In this document: positions 36,812-47,158 of the stretch, in pieces
How the letters are laid out: each line of letters starts with the position of its first letter
Numbering within the stretch: position 1 is the stretch's first letter
Position numbers and translations under genes: made by a program
The notes under the pieces: generated by a model
Told to the model about the DNA's origin: nothing
The model's database searches: none
Seen by the model: only the letters and a program-made list of their open reading frames with translations
Assembly: GCA_026419785.1 (NCBI GenBank)
Contig: JAODTK010005840.1
Coordinates: 1-64,000, forward strand
Direction: 5' to 3'
Length of the DNA stretch: 64,000 bases
Source of the DNA: Sclerodactyla briareus
Taxonomy: Eukaryota; Echinodermata; Holothuroidea; Dendrochirotida; Sclerodactylidae

Positions 36812-37363
36812 ATGTGACTGTTGGAGGACACTTGTGGTCTCATTATGAGTCACGTGTTAATATTAGGGAGAAAGGAATCAATGTTAAACGTCGGCCTTGT
36901 GACCCCGTGGCATGCGTGATCACTCCGGACCCATGCCGATGTACGCCATTAGTTATCTTCGAATTTGCATATTAACAAAGTAAGCCTGCCTCCTGTAAGA
37001 ATCTAGGTACAGTTTCCCCTGATTTTTTTTGTCATGGTGTATCGAATGAAATATGCCCTGCCTGGACAAATTGTCATGCATTTTATTGTTCAGAAACTTT
37101 ATTGATTTTTGTCAAACTCGTTGACGTAGATACCCTTACAAAGTGTATCAAATGTGGCACACCATTTTGCATCTAAGCATTATTAAACAGACTCAACAAA
37201 ATCGAAAATTCTCGACATAAAATTTTCCTAGCGCGCTCCGCGCCAACTCCTGGTGCGCTACGCTAGATGTATCACGTTGATGCATCGCATGCCTTGGCCC
37301 CACCCTCCCAGACCTCGGCACCCGCCCTGGCCCCCTCTGAGACTCTCTGGCTACGCCACTGAT
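36812..37363 (-). repeat. hAT-like terminus with GCGC box (minus)
   Basis: Read on the minus strand, an element appears to begin CAGTGGCGTAGCCAGAGAGT at 37363. It runs leftward through a G-rich patch and GGAGTTGGCGCGGAGCGCGC (about 37230-37250). CAGTGGCG is a common start for hAT-type elements. The far end was not found, so the left boundary is arbitrary. Confidence 0.45.
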
Positions 37364-37399
37364 CGGATACGTGGCGTTCAAATCAAATTGAACAGTTTT

Positions 37400-37556
37400 C
37401 GTATCTAGGTGTAATTCAGGCATCCCCCTCCCCCCCCCCACCCCCCCGAATTGGGTGCTCGCGCCTCCTGCCCCCATATCTCTTCTCCCAATATATTATT
37501 TGATAATTTTTAGCGCCCCCTCTAAAACCGCAAATCCTGGATCCGCCCCTGCTAGT
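37400..37556 (-). repeat. Second hAT-like terminus (minus), related to 51540-51668
   Basis: On the minus strand the sequence from 37556 starts CAGGGGCGGATCCAGGATTT, then TAGAGGGGGCGC and AAAAAT. A related block, complement of 51668 leftward, starts CATGGGCGGAATCCAGGAAA and continues through GTAAGGGGGCGCAAAA. CAGGGGCGGATCCAGG is a terminus type I associate with hAT elements. No partner end was located for either. Confidence 0.5.
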
Positions 37557-38499
37557 ATCCGATTTTCCAGATGTTTTGGTGTTCCTGGTAAGGGCAACCC
37601 CGTACTGTGGACAGCCTGCCTAAAAGCAGACGATATGAGAAAGCCGTTTTCCTAAATATAGGGCTAGCACTCTTTTATATACCACGGTCGAATACACCGA
37701 TTGTTAAAGGGTCAATCCTGCACATGATCTGAATACGAGGTGAACAAATCAAACGCCTGTTTCAACAGGCAAACCGTTGGACGGCCGTTTGTTTATCTTT
37801 GTGATATCACATATATTTGTAACGACAGGCGAGCGTAGTCTGGTAACGCCCTAAGGCAAAATTCCATGATACGCGGGATGCGGGGGTGCTGTAAAAACCA
37901 TAAACTCTTTTCACGGGAAAATAAATATGAACGTGCCGAAAAGGCTGTATGCGGGTTGCGGAGATACAACCAGTTGCAATAGCCGCGAAAATTCATTCGA
38001 ACAAAATAGGACGCGTAGCAGAATAAGCCAGTACCACGCGTAACCAATCGACTTGGATGGGCCGCTCCCGCAAACAGATTATATGGAATATCTCCCTCAA
38101 AGCCAATCTTTGTCACGTTTTACGAGTTATTATATATTTTTTAGTCTTCCGGATCACCCTACCTCCTTTGCCTTCGAACAAGTGTTCCGTTTCGCAAAAC
38201 GCAGGTTTTCAGGACCGCCGTGTGATTTGTGAACTCAATTTTGCGTTTCTCATATCTATATAGCCCTCGATCGGTTCGGTCCCTTTTTCGCCACACCACT
38301 GATATATACGACGCGGGGGAGGGAGGCGAACATTTCGTTATTGCCACGAAGTGCTAGCTGTCGTCTTAAAGACCATTGACGCCTTCACTGTTCGAAAACA
38401 GAATACAGGCATTCATACTCGCGATAAATGAATTCGATATGGAAAGCATCTGACATTAGAGTGATTGAGGAATTAGAAATGGATTGTGTTTTTTGATTG
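37557..38499. other. Unrecognised DNA
   Basis: A 107-codon minus frame at 37793-38116 has no motif I recognise. Nothing else is supported. Confidence 0.4.
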
Positions 38500-38892
38500 T
38501 ATGGGCGTTCTACACCTTTGTGCTCAGTAGTTATTCTGTTTACCACGTGTTCAGCCTTTAATCTTTTGACCTCATATGAACTAGGACCCGACCTAAAAAC
38601 AACAAGAATCATCTACTCGATATGGCAAGCCTCTAGACCACGTATAACTTGCCTTTAGTTGGCATTTGGTAGTTATGATATTTTCGGGTGTTCGGGACTT
38701 TGACTTCTATTGACCTCCGATGACCTTGTACCAATCCAAAACAATGGGTTATCATCTCCATAATGGCTAGTTCCTATATATATAAGACCATCCTCACTCT
38801 CTTTGTACACTGGTTGTCATGTTTGCAAGGTTGCAGTCTTTGCCCGCTGTTGACCTCAGATACCTTTTGACCTGATTTACCTGGACATCCAT
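38500..38892. repeat. Diverged GACCTC tandem array, left part
   Basis: About two and a half units of roughly 150-170 bp. Each has a TTGACCTC or GATGACCTTG block, then CAAAACAAT or AACAACAAG, then ATCATCTACTC or ATCATCTCC, then a CTATAT or CCACGTAT stretch, and a GTTATNNTGTTTACAAGGTT-like block. The same unit resumes at 41458 on the other side of LINE A, so the retrotransposon sits inside one array. Confidence 0.75.
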
Positions 38893-38907
38893 CCCCTCAC
38901 CGTAGGC

Positions 38908-40435
38908 TCATTCGATCATTCGTCGGCTAGGAGGCTCAAACGACCCTTGAAGATCCCACAATCTTGAATTTGTGATTCGCTGGGCTGTGATGGCTTCCTG
39001 TGGCAGGGTATTCCAAGACTGCCATATTCCTTTTGAAATAGGAGCTTTCTTACTTTCCCAACCGTACTCGCGTGGGTCTAATTTTCTTTGGTTCCTCTGT
39101 AGTTGCTTCTCTCCCAATAAGCTCGACTAGCCTCCACTTTGATTTTATTCAAAAAAAAAAAATTAATACATGTTAACATGTTATCACGTCCTGGCTCATA
39201 ATGGCGTTGCTCTATCGTCATCAGTCTTAATTCTTTCAGTCTTCTTCAAAAGTCTTGTTCTCGTTCCATTATTTTTGTCATTATTTTTGTCTGTACCCCT
39301 TCAAGTAGTTGTATATCCGTTCTTAGTCTTGGTTTCCAAACTTGCACCCAGTAATCCGATGAGGCCTCACCAAGTTTTATATAGATCAGACCAAAAACCC
39401 TTTTCGCGGTCAAAATTTGTAAATGTTTCGTTTGATGATCCCATCCCTTTGTTTGCTTTCTTTGGCGGATTCTGCACACTGCCTTCTGAACTTCATAGAT
39501 GCTTGACATACACTCCCCAGATCCTTTTCTTCCTCTGTCTCCTTTAACTCTCTTATCACCCATTTTGTACTTGAAATTTGGTTTGGCTGTCGAAATGCCT
39601 CACTGAACATTTGTCCACATGACTTTCATTTGCCATTTCTTGTCCAGACATCAACTCATTCAAATCTTGCTGTACCTTCTGCTGGTCTGTTCCCTTTCCT
39701 ACTGGACAATCACTTTGGTCTCATCAGCAAATTTACTTTGCTTCCTTCATTTGATTTTCACTTGACCTTTGCATGTTGAAATAGTTCCAAGTAGACTAAT
39801 CCTTATCCGCTTATAGTCTTTCCATGCTTTACGTTTCTTTTACGATGAGTCTACCATACTCTTCTCATCCACTTTGGTCTGGTTTCGTCACTTTTCTGCT
39901 CTTTACAGGAACATACTTCTTATTATCTGATTATCTGATTGTATTGTCCGTAAAAAATGTTCCACATTGCCTGGCCACACTGCTGCCCTTGATTGTTCGT
40001 CCCAGTTTATTTTGCATAGTTTCTTCCTTCTTTCATCTTTCTCCAATCAGCCCTTTTCCGAATCCATATAGTTTTGCGTCGTCGCTTGTAATTCCCTTTA
40101 ACTACTACGTCCATGTGATACTATTTAGTGAATCACTATTTTCAAATAGCTCTCCAATCTCAATTTCCTGCCCATTTCTTCTTCAGATGTTAAAACCAAG
40201 TTCTACAGCTACACCTCCCTCAATTCTGGTTCTCTGTCTTTTCTTTAACAGTTGAAGCCCTTAATTGCTACCTCTCCAGCCGTTTATATCTGGTTGAACC
40301 ATGTTTCTGTGACAGTTACGATATCCAAGTATAATGCACCACATAACTCTGTCAGGCAAGCCTTCTTTTGGATATAAGGCTCCTTTCAATTAAACTATAT
40401 ACATCTAACCTTGAATGAAAGTTCTGTTTTACCTG
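38908..40435 (-). pseudogene. LINE A ORF2 remnant: endonuclease start and RT C-terminus
   Basis: From 40435 the minus strand gives VTETWFN (near 40310), the ETW motif of APE-type endonucleases, then KRRRKTIWIRKRADW and KRKAWKDYKRIR (39846-39801), typical of the linker before the RT. Within about 90 bp the text changes to KFADETKVIV (FADE at 39731-39720), which is the RT catalytic FADD box with the second Asp replaced. EEEKDLGSV, DYWVQVWKPRLRTDIQLLEGVQ and IWQSWNTLPQEA follow. The RT motifs normally found before FADD (NYRPV, SKAFD, GVPQG) are absent. Endonuclease and RT normally carry out target-primed reverse transcription; this copy cannot. Confidence 0.8.
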
Positions 40436-40445
40436 GTTTCTACTA

Positions 40446-41435
40446 CTATTTAATATTGTCCGCTCTCCTCTGCTCCCTACTCACACTAAGTTTTGCGGTC
40501 TGTTCCCTTGGTTTGATGACCTGCAGCCGTTTGTGTGTCCCCATACACTTTGCCCAGCTATTCCGCCGATTATTCTTAGGTTGGTTTTCCCCTCTACACC
40601 CCTCATCCGTTCTTGCATTTTCCTTCCTTAATCGTCTGCCATCCTGCCTCTGCTGATACGTCAAACCAGGTCCGATTTACACTTTCGTATCAGCTGAGTT
40701 CCGTTTCCCTGTCAGTTCCTAGCTTTCTCTTAGCAGTGTTGCCCTGTTGTTTCAGGCTCTTTTCATTCTACGCTGACATATCTTCCGTCCTCTATTTGTT
40801 ACCTGCATAACTTCACGGGTTGGATGGTGAATTCTGCGCAAGTCTCCACTTTCCTTGCACCTCCTCTGCGTATCATCCATCCTTTCAATTATTAATAACA
40901 ATTCTGTTTCTTTTTTTTCTCTCTGTAGGCCTCACTGACCGTCTTCTGGCTGTTTTCTGTACTTCCGGTATGTTGACAATGCGATAATTTATCCTCGATT
41001 TCCTTTGTGTGACTGTCTTCCTTGATTTCTTCGTGCACTACTTCTCTCATGTTTCTCTTGAACTCAGTGTCTTTACATTTGGCAATCTCCTCCACACGTT
41101 TGTCCAATCTTACCATTTTCTCATTAAGAGGTTTTTCTTTTGTTGCTCTCATTTGGCTTACCAGCTCCAGCACATCACTTCCTTTCTCATTACATTTTCT
41201 GGCAAACCAATGAATTTGATCCTTTCCTCGAAAGTCATATATCTCGAGACAACCAACACCCAGATGTGATGCCACACTGAGCAGTCTCACATTGTACTGC
41301 ATCCTGATCCATCCTCAACTTTCTTTCTACACTCTGCACAATTATGGAACCCTGTGGCCCGTCTTTCCCTGTCCAGACATTGTTTGCCTTTTACAATACT
41401 GTTCACTGTAGAAATGTCAAAGAATCCAATGCCAG
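40446..41435 (-). pseudogene. LINE A ORF1 remnant, PHD-like finger and coiled coil
   Basis: Near the 5' end the minus strand reads HNCAECRKKVEDGSGC, then after a frame break IYDFRGKDQIHWFARKCNEK. This Cys-X2-Cys ... His-Trp-Phe-X-X-Lys-Cys pattern is that of a PHD-like zinc finger found in CR1-type ORF1 proteins. One expected Cys is Arg here (FARKC where FCRKC is usual). It is followed by a charged Leu/Glu/Lys-rich stretch with heptad-like spacing (LVSQMRATKEKPLNEKMVRL), consistent with a coiled coil. Near 40640 the text TYQQRQDGRRLRKE resembles the conserved tail of these ORF1 proteins. The family role is RNA binding and chaperoning (established knowledge). Several frameshifts make it a pseudogene. 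Confidence 0.75.
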
Positions 41436-41457
41436 CCGCCCTATAACACCTTGGACC

Positions 41458-42000
41458 TGGTCCTAAAACAATAGGGATCATGTACTCAATATACAAATCT
41501 ACATACTACGTGTCAACCCTCTACACTTCTGTGTTCAGAGCTATCATATTCACAAGGTTTAGACTTTCCCTCTGTTGACTGCAGATACCTGTACTAGACC
41601 CCAAACACAGGATAATCTTAACAATCATATGGTTTTTCCCCCAAAAAAGGCCCCCTACACGCCAAGTATGGTTAGTGCACCTTTTCATTCACTAGTATTG
41701 TGGTTTACAATGTTGTAAGATTTTGTCTTCTGTTCACCTCAGATGACCTTGTATCAGCCTGAAAACATAGTGATCATTTATCTTATATGACCTACCTAAA
41801 ATCAAGATATATGAATGCTCTACAACTTGGTGGTCAAGAGTTATCGTGTGTTTACAGTTTCAAACATGACCTGTGTTGACCTTGGAGATACCCAAAACAT
41901 GGGAACCATCTAGTTTCATAATGCTAGCCTTAAAAACCAATGTTAAACCTGTACCTGTGCTGTCAGAAGTTATCGTGTTTACAAGGGACATTAGACACAT
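41458..42000. repeat. Diverged GACCTC tandem array, right part
   Basis: About three to four units of the array are interrupted by LINE A. Blocks CCTAAAACAATAGGGATCAT, GTTGACTGCAGATACC, CACCTCAGATGACCTTGTAT and GTTGACCTTGGAGATACC recur with GTTATCGTGTTTACAAGG spacers at 150-170 bp. At about 42000 it meets the 3' end of LINE B. Confidence 0.78.
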
Positions 42001-42033
42001 TTTTTGTTCGTCCGTCGATTCGACGAGAACCAT

Positions 42034-44320
42034 CTAGCCTCCTGGGGTTGGTAGTTGGGCACGGTGAGTTCGCAGATGACTCATCATGCCAATCCTCGCC
42101 CGGAAAGTCCGTGGCAGGTTTGGTGGTTCAGATGGCACGTTTGTTGGCACTGATTTTTCCAGCTGGCCTGCCTGCGTTTTTGGCAGCAGCGATCCTGTTG
42201 GCTTCATGTGTTTTGGCGCCTTTGTGCAACTGACCGCCATACTCCTCTGTCTTGAGATGCATGCTCCCATGTGTTATTGTGATGTCGAAGCCTTCAGGCG
42301 AAGCCTTCAGCTATCCTCGCGCTTTTTCTGGCCTCCTTGGGAGCGCTTTCCTTGCTGCAGCTCGCCATACACGTCTCTTCGGAAGCCGGGGTCTGGTATT
42401 CGAACTACATGCCTGCCCAACGAAGCTGTGACTGCATCAGGATGGTGTAGATGATGGGCGACCAGCCCGAGGGAGACTCTCAGTGGTCGGTAGCCTGTCT
42501 TGCCACTTCATGCCGAGAAGTTTTCTGAGGCCCGTGGTGTGGAGTGTTCAATTACGAGACTGACGTTGATAGAACGGTCCATAGTCTCACAGCTCCCCCC
42601 CCCCGTAGCAAGTGGTGAGAACAATGACCCGATACACTTTGACCTGTGTCTCTGTGGTGATCCCTCTTCTGTTCCAACATTCTTGTAGCAGTCTACCAAA
42701 GTCAGAGCTTGCTTTCGGCGAGTCAAGCATTCACTTCATCGTCGATGACACCGTATCTGGAGATGCTTTCTGCCAATGTAATTCAACCTGTCCACCGCAT
42801 TCAGCCGCTGCCCGTGACGGTGATTTTGGGTTAAGCGTATGGCTTTCCTGGATCTGGCTGGTCATAACCTCAGTCTTCTTTGTTCTGAGGGGTAAGGCCG
42901 AATTTGTTTGGCAGGCCTCAGAGAACTTGTCGCCATTGCACTGCATGCCCACCTCGGTGGCAGCGGTTGATGGCGCATTCTCGACAAACAGAAGTCGTGA
43001 CGGGGTCTTTTGAGTACATTTGTTTTTGCTTGCAGCCTCCTGAGGTTGAAGATGAAGCCCGTCATTCCGGAGTATTCCGATACCTACGTCTGAGAGAGTG
43101 TGGGAGCAAGGACGCAGGCCTGTTTCACTCCGTTTGAGACGGGAAAGGGATCAGAGGTCTGGACTCTTGCCAGCATTCCATCGTGAAGTGTCGTACGATG
43201 TGATTAACTTTCGGGCAATCCTTTTGTTTTTGTGTACTTCCCCATGATCTCCGAAGACCTCTCTCTACTGACTGTATTGAAGGCCTTGGGCAATCGACGT
43301 GGTGGTGGAGTAGAGGTCCGTCATTCTGTTCCTGACCACTTCCTTTAGCTGCCCTTGCAGCAACACCATTTCTACAGTCCCGCGTTTCCTTTCCGGAAGC
43401 CACACTGGCTCCCCAGTAGGAGACCTTGTTCAAGGTGCGTTATGAGCGGTTTAGCAAACTCTATCCAGACGTGCCGGCTATGCAGCAGGGAGATCCACCG
43501 AGGGTTGTCCAACAGCTTTGCGGTTTCCTTTGCGTTTGTAGATATGAAAGATTGAGGCTCCTCAAATCCTGTGCCACATGAACTGGAACAGCTGGTGCCG
43601 TTTCTTAATCAAAGCCGCACCACCTTCTCCGTGGACTTCAGCTGGGATGGAGGTCTAATAACCAGGTGCTTTGCCACTGGATAAAAGACGAACTGCTTTC
43701 TGCATCGCCTTCAAAGGCCAGTACAGCATCCATTGTCCCTTTAACAGAACCTGCAGTAGTCTATCAGGCTTGCATGGTTGGATGGTGGCTTTTCCGCACT
43801 AATATCAAATGTTCAGCCCAACGTTCCATAATTTGGTCCTTTGTCAGTGATCAGATTTTGACCCTCTGTACTGAGGAAGGGGGGGGTGATCCTGCGGAGG
43901 TATGACCATAAACTTCTTTAAGCCTCTTGAAAGACGTGTTGTCGGAAAATCTCTGGATCACATCGGCTTTGGTCCTCAGCCAGGAATCTGGCGAAGCTTG
44001 ACTTGAATGGTGCTCCTACTGTTCCTCGTGCGTCTTTCTTTGCCTCTGCTTAAGTTGCAAGGAGTCTCGGTAGCTCTACCTTCTGTCCTACACCTGCTTG
44101 ATCTCCCGTGCAGTTCTCATCGAACCATCCCTTTTTTCTGGTACTTGACCCTAGGCACTACTGGATGTTTCACTGTCTCCACGAAGGCAGCCCACGCGGT
44201 CTCAACATTCCTCGCCTTCCGACAGGGGGGCGTCAAGGCGTTTTCAGGGTGTCAGTAAAGACTGCTTTGGATGTTGTTATCTTCATTTTGTTGACATTCA
44301 GGTGTTGCAGTGCTTTCACG
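42034..44320 (-). pseudogene. LINE B reverse transcriptase and C-terminal remnant
   Basis: Readable pieces on the minus strand, right to left: a stretch matching the pre-RT linker (43.8-44.3 kb), AVRLLSSGKAPG-like text near 43.68 kb, ERKRGTVEMV and a degraded TKAFDTVSREGLW-like segment (43.43-43.25 kb), FNLRRLQAKTNV (about 43050-43015), LLFVENAPST where LLFADDCALN is usual (catalytic box, 42990-42974), RTKKTEVM, DDEVNA, SIYTILMQSQLRWAG (42457-42411) and TFRARIGMMSHLRTH (42110-42064). The catalytic Asp pair is replaced by Glu-Asn. The paired Cys of the terminal finger are out of frame or lost. The element is inactive. Confidence 0.82.
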
Positions 44321-44329
44321 CCTTTGGCC

Positions 44330-44800
44330 GTCCTCTTGGGCTTGACCAGATGTTGAGTTTGATACAAGGAGCGGGGGTCCTTCGTTACTCGTACATCCTG
44401 CCTTCCCTCTTCCTTCACGATGACGTATCGATAAGATGCCAGTGCTTGGAGCGGGATGCATCCACGAAATCCTGTGGCGGGTAGGGAGGTGGAAGACGGT
44501 GTTTTGTAATCAGAAGGCCATGCTCTGCGCAGGTCTGGAGGAGTAGTAGCCCATTACTGTTGCAGTTGCCGACCCCATGCTTCCCGATCACTCCTTCCCA
44601 GGAGACGCTGTTACAGCCAACTCTCGCGTTAAAATCACAAAAAAAAAAAAAAAAAAACAGGCTGATAATTTTTGTCCTTGTGATGCACAGTGTGATAGCA
44701 GTGTTCAGGTCTTAATAAACGTGTCCTTGGTCTCATCTGGGTTAGTCATGATAGGAACATAGGCACTGACAATGGTTGCAAACTTCTGAATTACAAGGGA
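44330..44800 (-). pseudogene. LINE B endonuclease-domain remnant
   Basis: Minus-strand text reads KFATIVSAYVPIMTNPDETK (near 44790-44730), then [20 protein letters not shown] and [20 protein letters not shown] (44638-44510), then SKHWHLID (near 44430), and PRSLYQTQHLVKPKRTAK (about 44385-44332). GDFNARVG and the SKHWHLID segment correspond to metal-binding and catalytic parts of the exonuclease-endonuclease-phosphatase fold. A 19-nt A run (44639-44657), read as poly-Phe on the minus strand, falls exactly before DFNARVG where ILLG is expected. The N-terminal half of the domain is absent. Confidence 0.82.
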
Positions 44801-44818
44801 CCTGAGACCGCATATATA

Positions 44819-44858
44819 CAAATGCACACACACACACCACACAGACGCGCGCGCGCCT
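44819..44858. repeat. CA/CG dinucleotide microsatellite
   Basis: ATACAAATGCACACACACAC then CGCGCGCGCGCC-like runs, directly at the 5' truncation point of LINE B. It may mark the insertion end. Confidence 0.8.
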
Positions 44859-45953
44859 CACCATCACATAGATTCCTTCGTCTTGGCAGGACTCCAAATT
44901 GAAATTAGGTTTATTCATTACATAATCATTTCATCAGATGTTCATTCTTCCATGTTCCGTAATAACTTGGGAAAGCTAAAGAATGGTACATCATGAAGTT
45001 TGAAATTGTTGCACACGGGTAGCGAACATTAAGAGGAAGACCCTTTGTTTTATATGAATAAGCTTTTCCCCTGTCTAGAAATTGCTCAAAAAGATTCGCA
45101 CCTTTTGCAGCCACATTGATCAGAGCAGACTACTGAATGGAACAACATAAACATATCCGGAGTGCATTGTGCTTACGTAGAAGGGAACATAAAGATGATG
45201 TGTATTAGGGTCGCTCCAAAGGTTCTCTACTGACAACAGAGGTCATTTCGTATGTAAATTGGACTGTCATACCTGTCCATAAATCCGAACAAGAGTGAAT
45301 GATATCATTTTTGATTGCAAAGACCACACTGTCTAGGTGGCAGAGCCATGGTTTTCACAATTTTGAGGGTCTGGGTTCACATCATAACCATCTGCAGCAA
45401 GGTGGCCACAATCAGCTAGATCCAACCGGACGTAGCTAGGGTCATATGATTGGGGGGGGTAAGAAGTAAAAAATTCCCAACTGGCTAGATTCATTTTTTC
45501 AACTCACCCACCCCTATGCTGAAAGGTGGCAGTTTTGCGTTTTTTTCCCTTTTGTGTCATCTGTGGGGCTGCCCGGCATTTTTTTATTTAATAGGTTTTT
45601 GTCAACTTTGTGGAAATGTTTCAATCGAGACCGAGAGTTCACAGATATGGAGTTCAGTGAAGTGAAGTCCAATTGAAGCCCATCTCATCTGTGAACTGCC
45701 TTTCCGGGAGTTTGACTGTGGACATCCACCTAATGTACGGAAGATGGCGAACTCGGACACCAAAGCTCGAGTAAGATAGACAAGTAACACAACGCATAAA
45801 CTGTAGCCTACTCTCTTACCAAGTGCTATTATAGTGCATTCAACTGACCTTAGTGGCACCTCGGTATTGGAAGTTGGGAGGGTAGTGCCGGCCTGGTCTC
45901 CACAACTCACGACGGACCACGCCTGAAGCATTGCCGAATCTTAAGTAACATCA
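44859..45953. other. Unrecognised DNA
   Basis: A 109-codon minus frame at 45602-45931 carries no motif. No other feature was seen. Confidence 0.4.
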
Positions 45954-46380
45954 GTGGCGTAAGAAAACGTATTTTTTGAAGCTGGGAATGCTGAAGTTTG
46001 AGAATGGATCTGGGGAAGGGGTCTAAGGGGTGTCCCCCTCCCCTCTGCAAAATTTTTGCATTTCCCAGTGGCCGTAGATTCAATTTGGTGCAATCAAGCA
46101 CTCCCAAACGCTCACTTCATTTCAGAAAAAATTTCGCATTTTCACATGTCCAATGCTATTTTGGTTTCTCTGCAAAATAAATCGAGGGCAGCCACTAGGA
46201 TAAGTAAATTTAGATCTCCACTTTCAGAGGACGCCGATGCCCCCCTCTCCCACTCTAGAGAATTTTTGGCATTTCAGATGGCCTTAGATGCAATCTGATG
46301 CATTATGACACTCCTACTTTCACATCGTTCCAGACATAATTTTCAATTTTACAAGTCCCTTAGATGCGACTTGCTACTCG
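45954..46380 (+). repeat. Two-unit tandem repeat behind a CAGTGGCGTA end
   Basis: It begins CAGTGGCGTAAGAAAACG, a hAT-like terminus. Two units about 215 bp apart follow: GCATTTCCCAGTGGCCGTAG with ATTCAATTTGGTGCAAT near 46056-46102, and GCATTTCAGATGGCCTTAG with ATGCAATCTGATGCATTATG near 46269-46309. Each is followed by CACTCC and a CANTTC-AGA-AATTT-like block. The complement of the AGATGCAATCTGATGCA block resembles 36630-36650 and 51696-51715. The right terminus was not found. Confidence 0.6.
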
Positions 46381-46562
46381 AGATCTTGTGATATTTTCTC
46401 TAATGTACTAGCTCCATGGGGCAGTAAAGAAGGCTCTTCTTTTGGTGTTGGTGTAATCTTACCTGACAGCGGACCGCCAAACATAGGCAACGTGTAGTAC
46501 AGACCGTGCCCGCCATTTTTTGGCTTTTTCGGGCATTCTATCATAAAGGTTTGCCGGTCAGC

Positions 46563-46955
46563 CAGTGGCGTCGCCACACTTTTCATACTGGGGGCACAAA
46601 GGGGACAGAGACATTTCTCAATGGGGCAAAATAATACTATCTCATTGCGGAGCGCTACTATTGGTTGGCGCGGAGCGTCCAAGCAATTTTTGGTTGCGCA
46701 AGCTCCCTGATGGTCTGAAATTAACTCTCCAAGGCGTTTTGGGCTGCCACCTGGGCCTTTTTTGATCAAATTTTTGTAGTCCCCTATCGTTGGAAATTTG
46801 AACCTTTTGTCATACCATGATCTAATCGCTGCCTCGGTTTACTTAATTTCAACATTTTTGTGCTCCTTACTACTGCTAACCTTTGCACGCAAAGCGCGCA
46901 TTTGTTGTAGGGTGCGGGGGGGGTTCCCCTGGCACATCTGGAAAAACAGAATCTC
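46563..46955 (+). mobile_element. CAGTGGCGTC hAT-like element, 5' part only
   Basis: It starts CAGTGGCGTCGCCACACTTT and matches 52419-52785 in order: TCA-ACTGGGGGCAC, GGCACAGACATTT or variant, CGGAGCG, TTTTTTGGTTGC, GATGG-C-GAAAT, AGGCTGC, GGCATTTTTGATCA or variant, ACATTTTGTCA, CTCGATCTTATC or variant, TTGTGCTCC, GGCACATCTG. Similarity ends near 46955 without a right terminus. It is therefore a truncated copy, or the rest has diverged. Confidence 0.65.
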
Positions 46956-47158
46956 GTTGGCCACGCATTCAAGCTGACTATCCAGACGCTATTTGATGTT
47001 TTAATCCCATGCAGAATTACGAAATTGGCACTAGCCTAATGTAAATAATGCTTGTGGGTCGATTCGCAGATTTGTTTACAAAGCTTTTTCCGTATGGGTT
47101 GTACGCGAATCTAATCCCTGCCCAAATCGTAATCATAGCAATAGACACAACTGATTGT
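46956..47158. other. Unrecognised spacer
   Basis: Short unique-looking DNA between two repeats. No feature was seen. Confidence 0.4.

Larger units (their letters stand above)
38893..41457 (-). mobile_element. LINE A: CR1-like non-LTR retrotransposon, internally deleted
   Basis: Reading leftward, the element starts near 41457 with an ORF1 remnant (zinc-finger plus coiled-coil type) and continues into an ORF2 remnant with endonuclease-domain pieces. It then jumps to the back half of the reverse transcriptase and ends at about 38893 just past the WNTLP motif typical of the CR1 C-terminus. Both outer edges meet the same tandem array. The length of about 2.6 kb is well short of the usual 4-5 kb because the front of the RT domain is missing. 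Frameshifts and stops are frequent, so it cannot encode working proteins. Confidence 0.85.
42001..44815 (-). mobile_element. LINE B: endonuclease/RT retrotransposon with SHLRTH C-terminus
   Basis: A minus-strand element truncated at its 5' end near 44815 beside a CA/CG microsatellite (44828-44858), with its 3' end near 42000 against the tandem array. In order it retains the second half of an APE-type endonuclease, a reverse transcriptase and a C-terminal finger-like SHLRTH box. Proteins with this layout are common, multicopy annotations in many marine invertebrate genomes. LINE B differs from LINE A in family but has the same orientation. Many frameshifts and stops show it is dead. Confidence 0.85.

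Noticed and set aside
39170-41269. Series of hydrophobic plus-strand frames resembling membrane proteins
   Set aside because: They are antisense shadows of LINE A, whose minus-strand text matches known retrotransposon motifs.
42086-44484. Plus-strand frames of 60 to 133 codons
   Set aside because: Antisense shadows of the LINE B reverse transcriptase on the minus strand.
38893-44815. LINE A and LINE B as one long element
   Set aside because: Array sequence separates them, each has its own endonuclease and RT pieces, and their C-termini (WNTLP versus SHLRTH) belong to different families.
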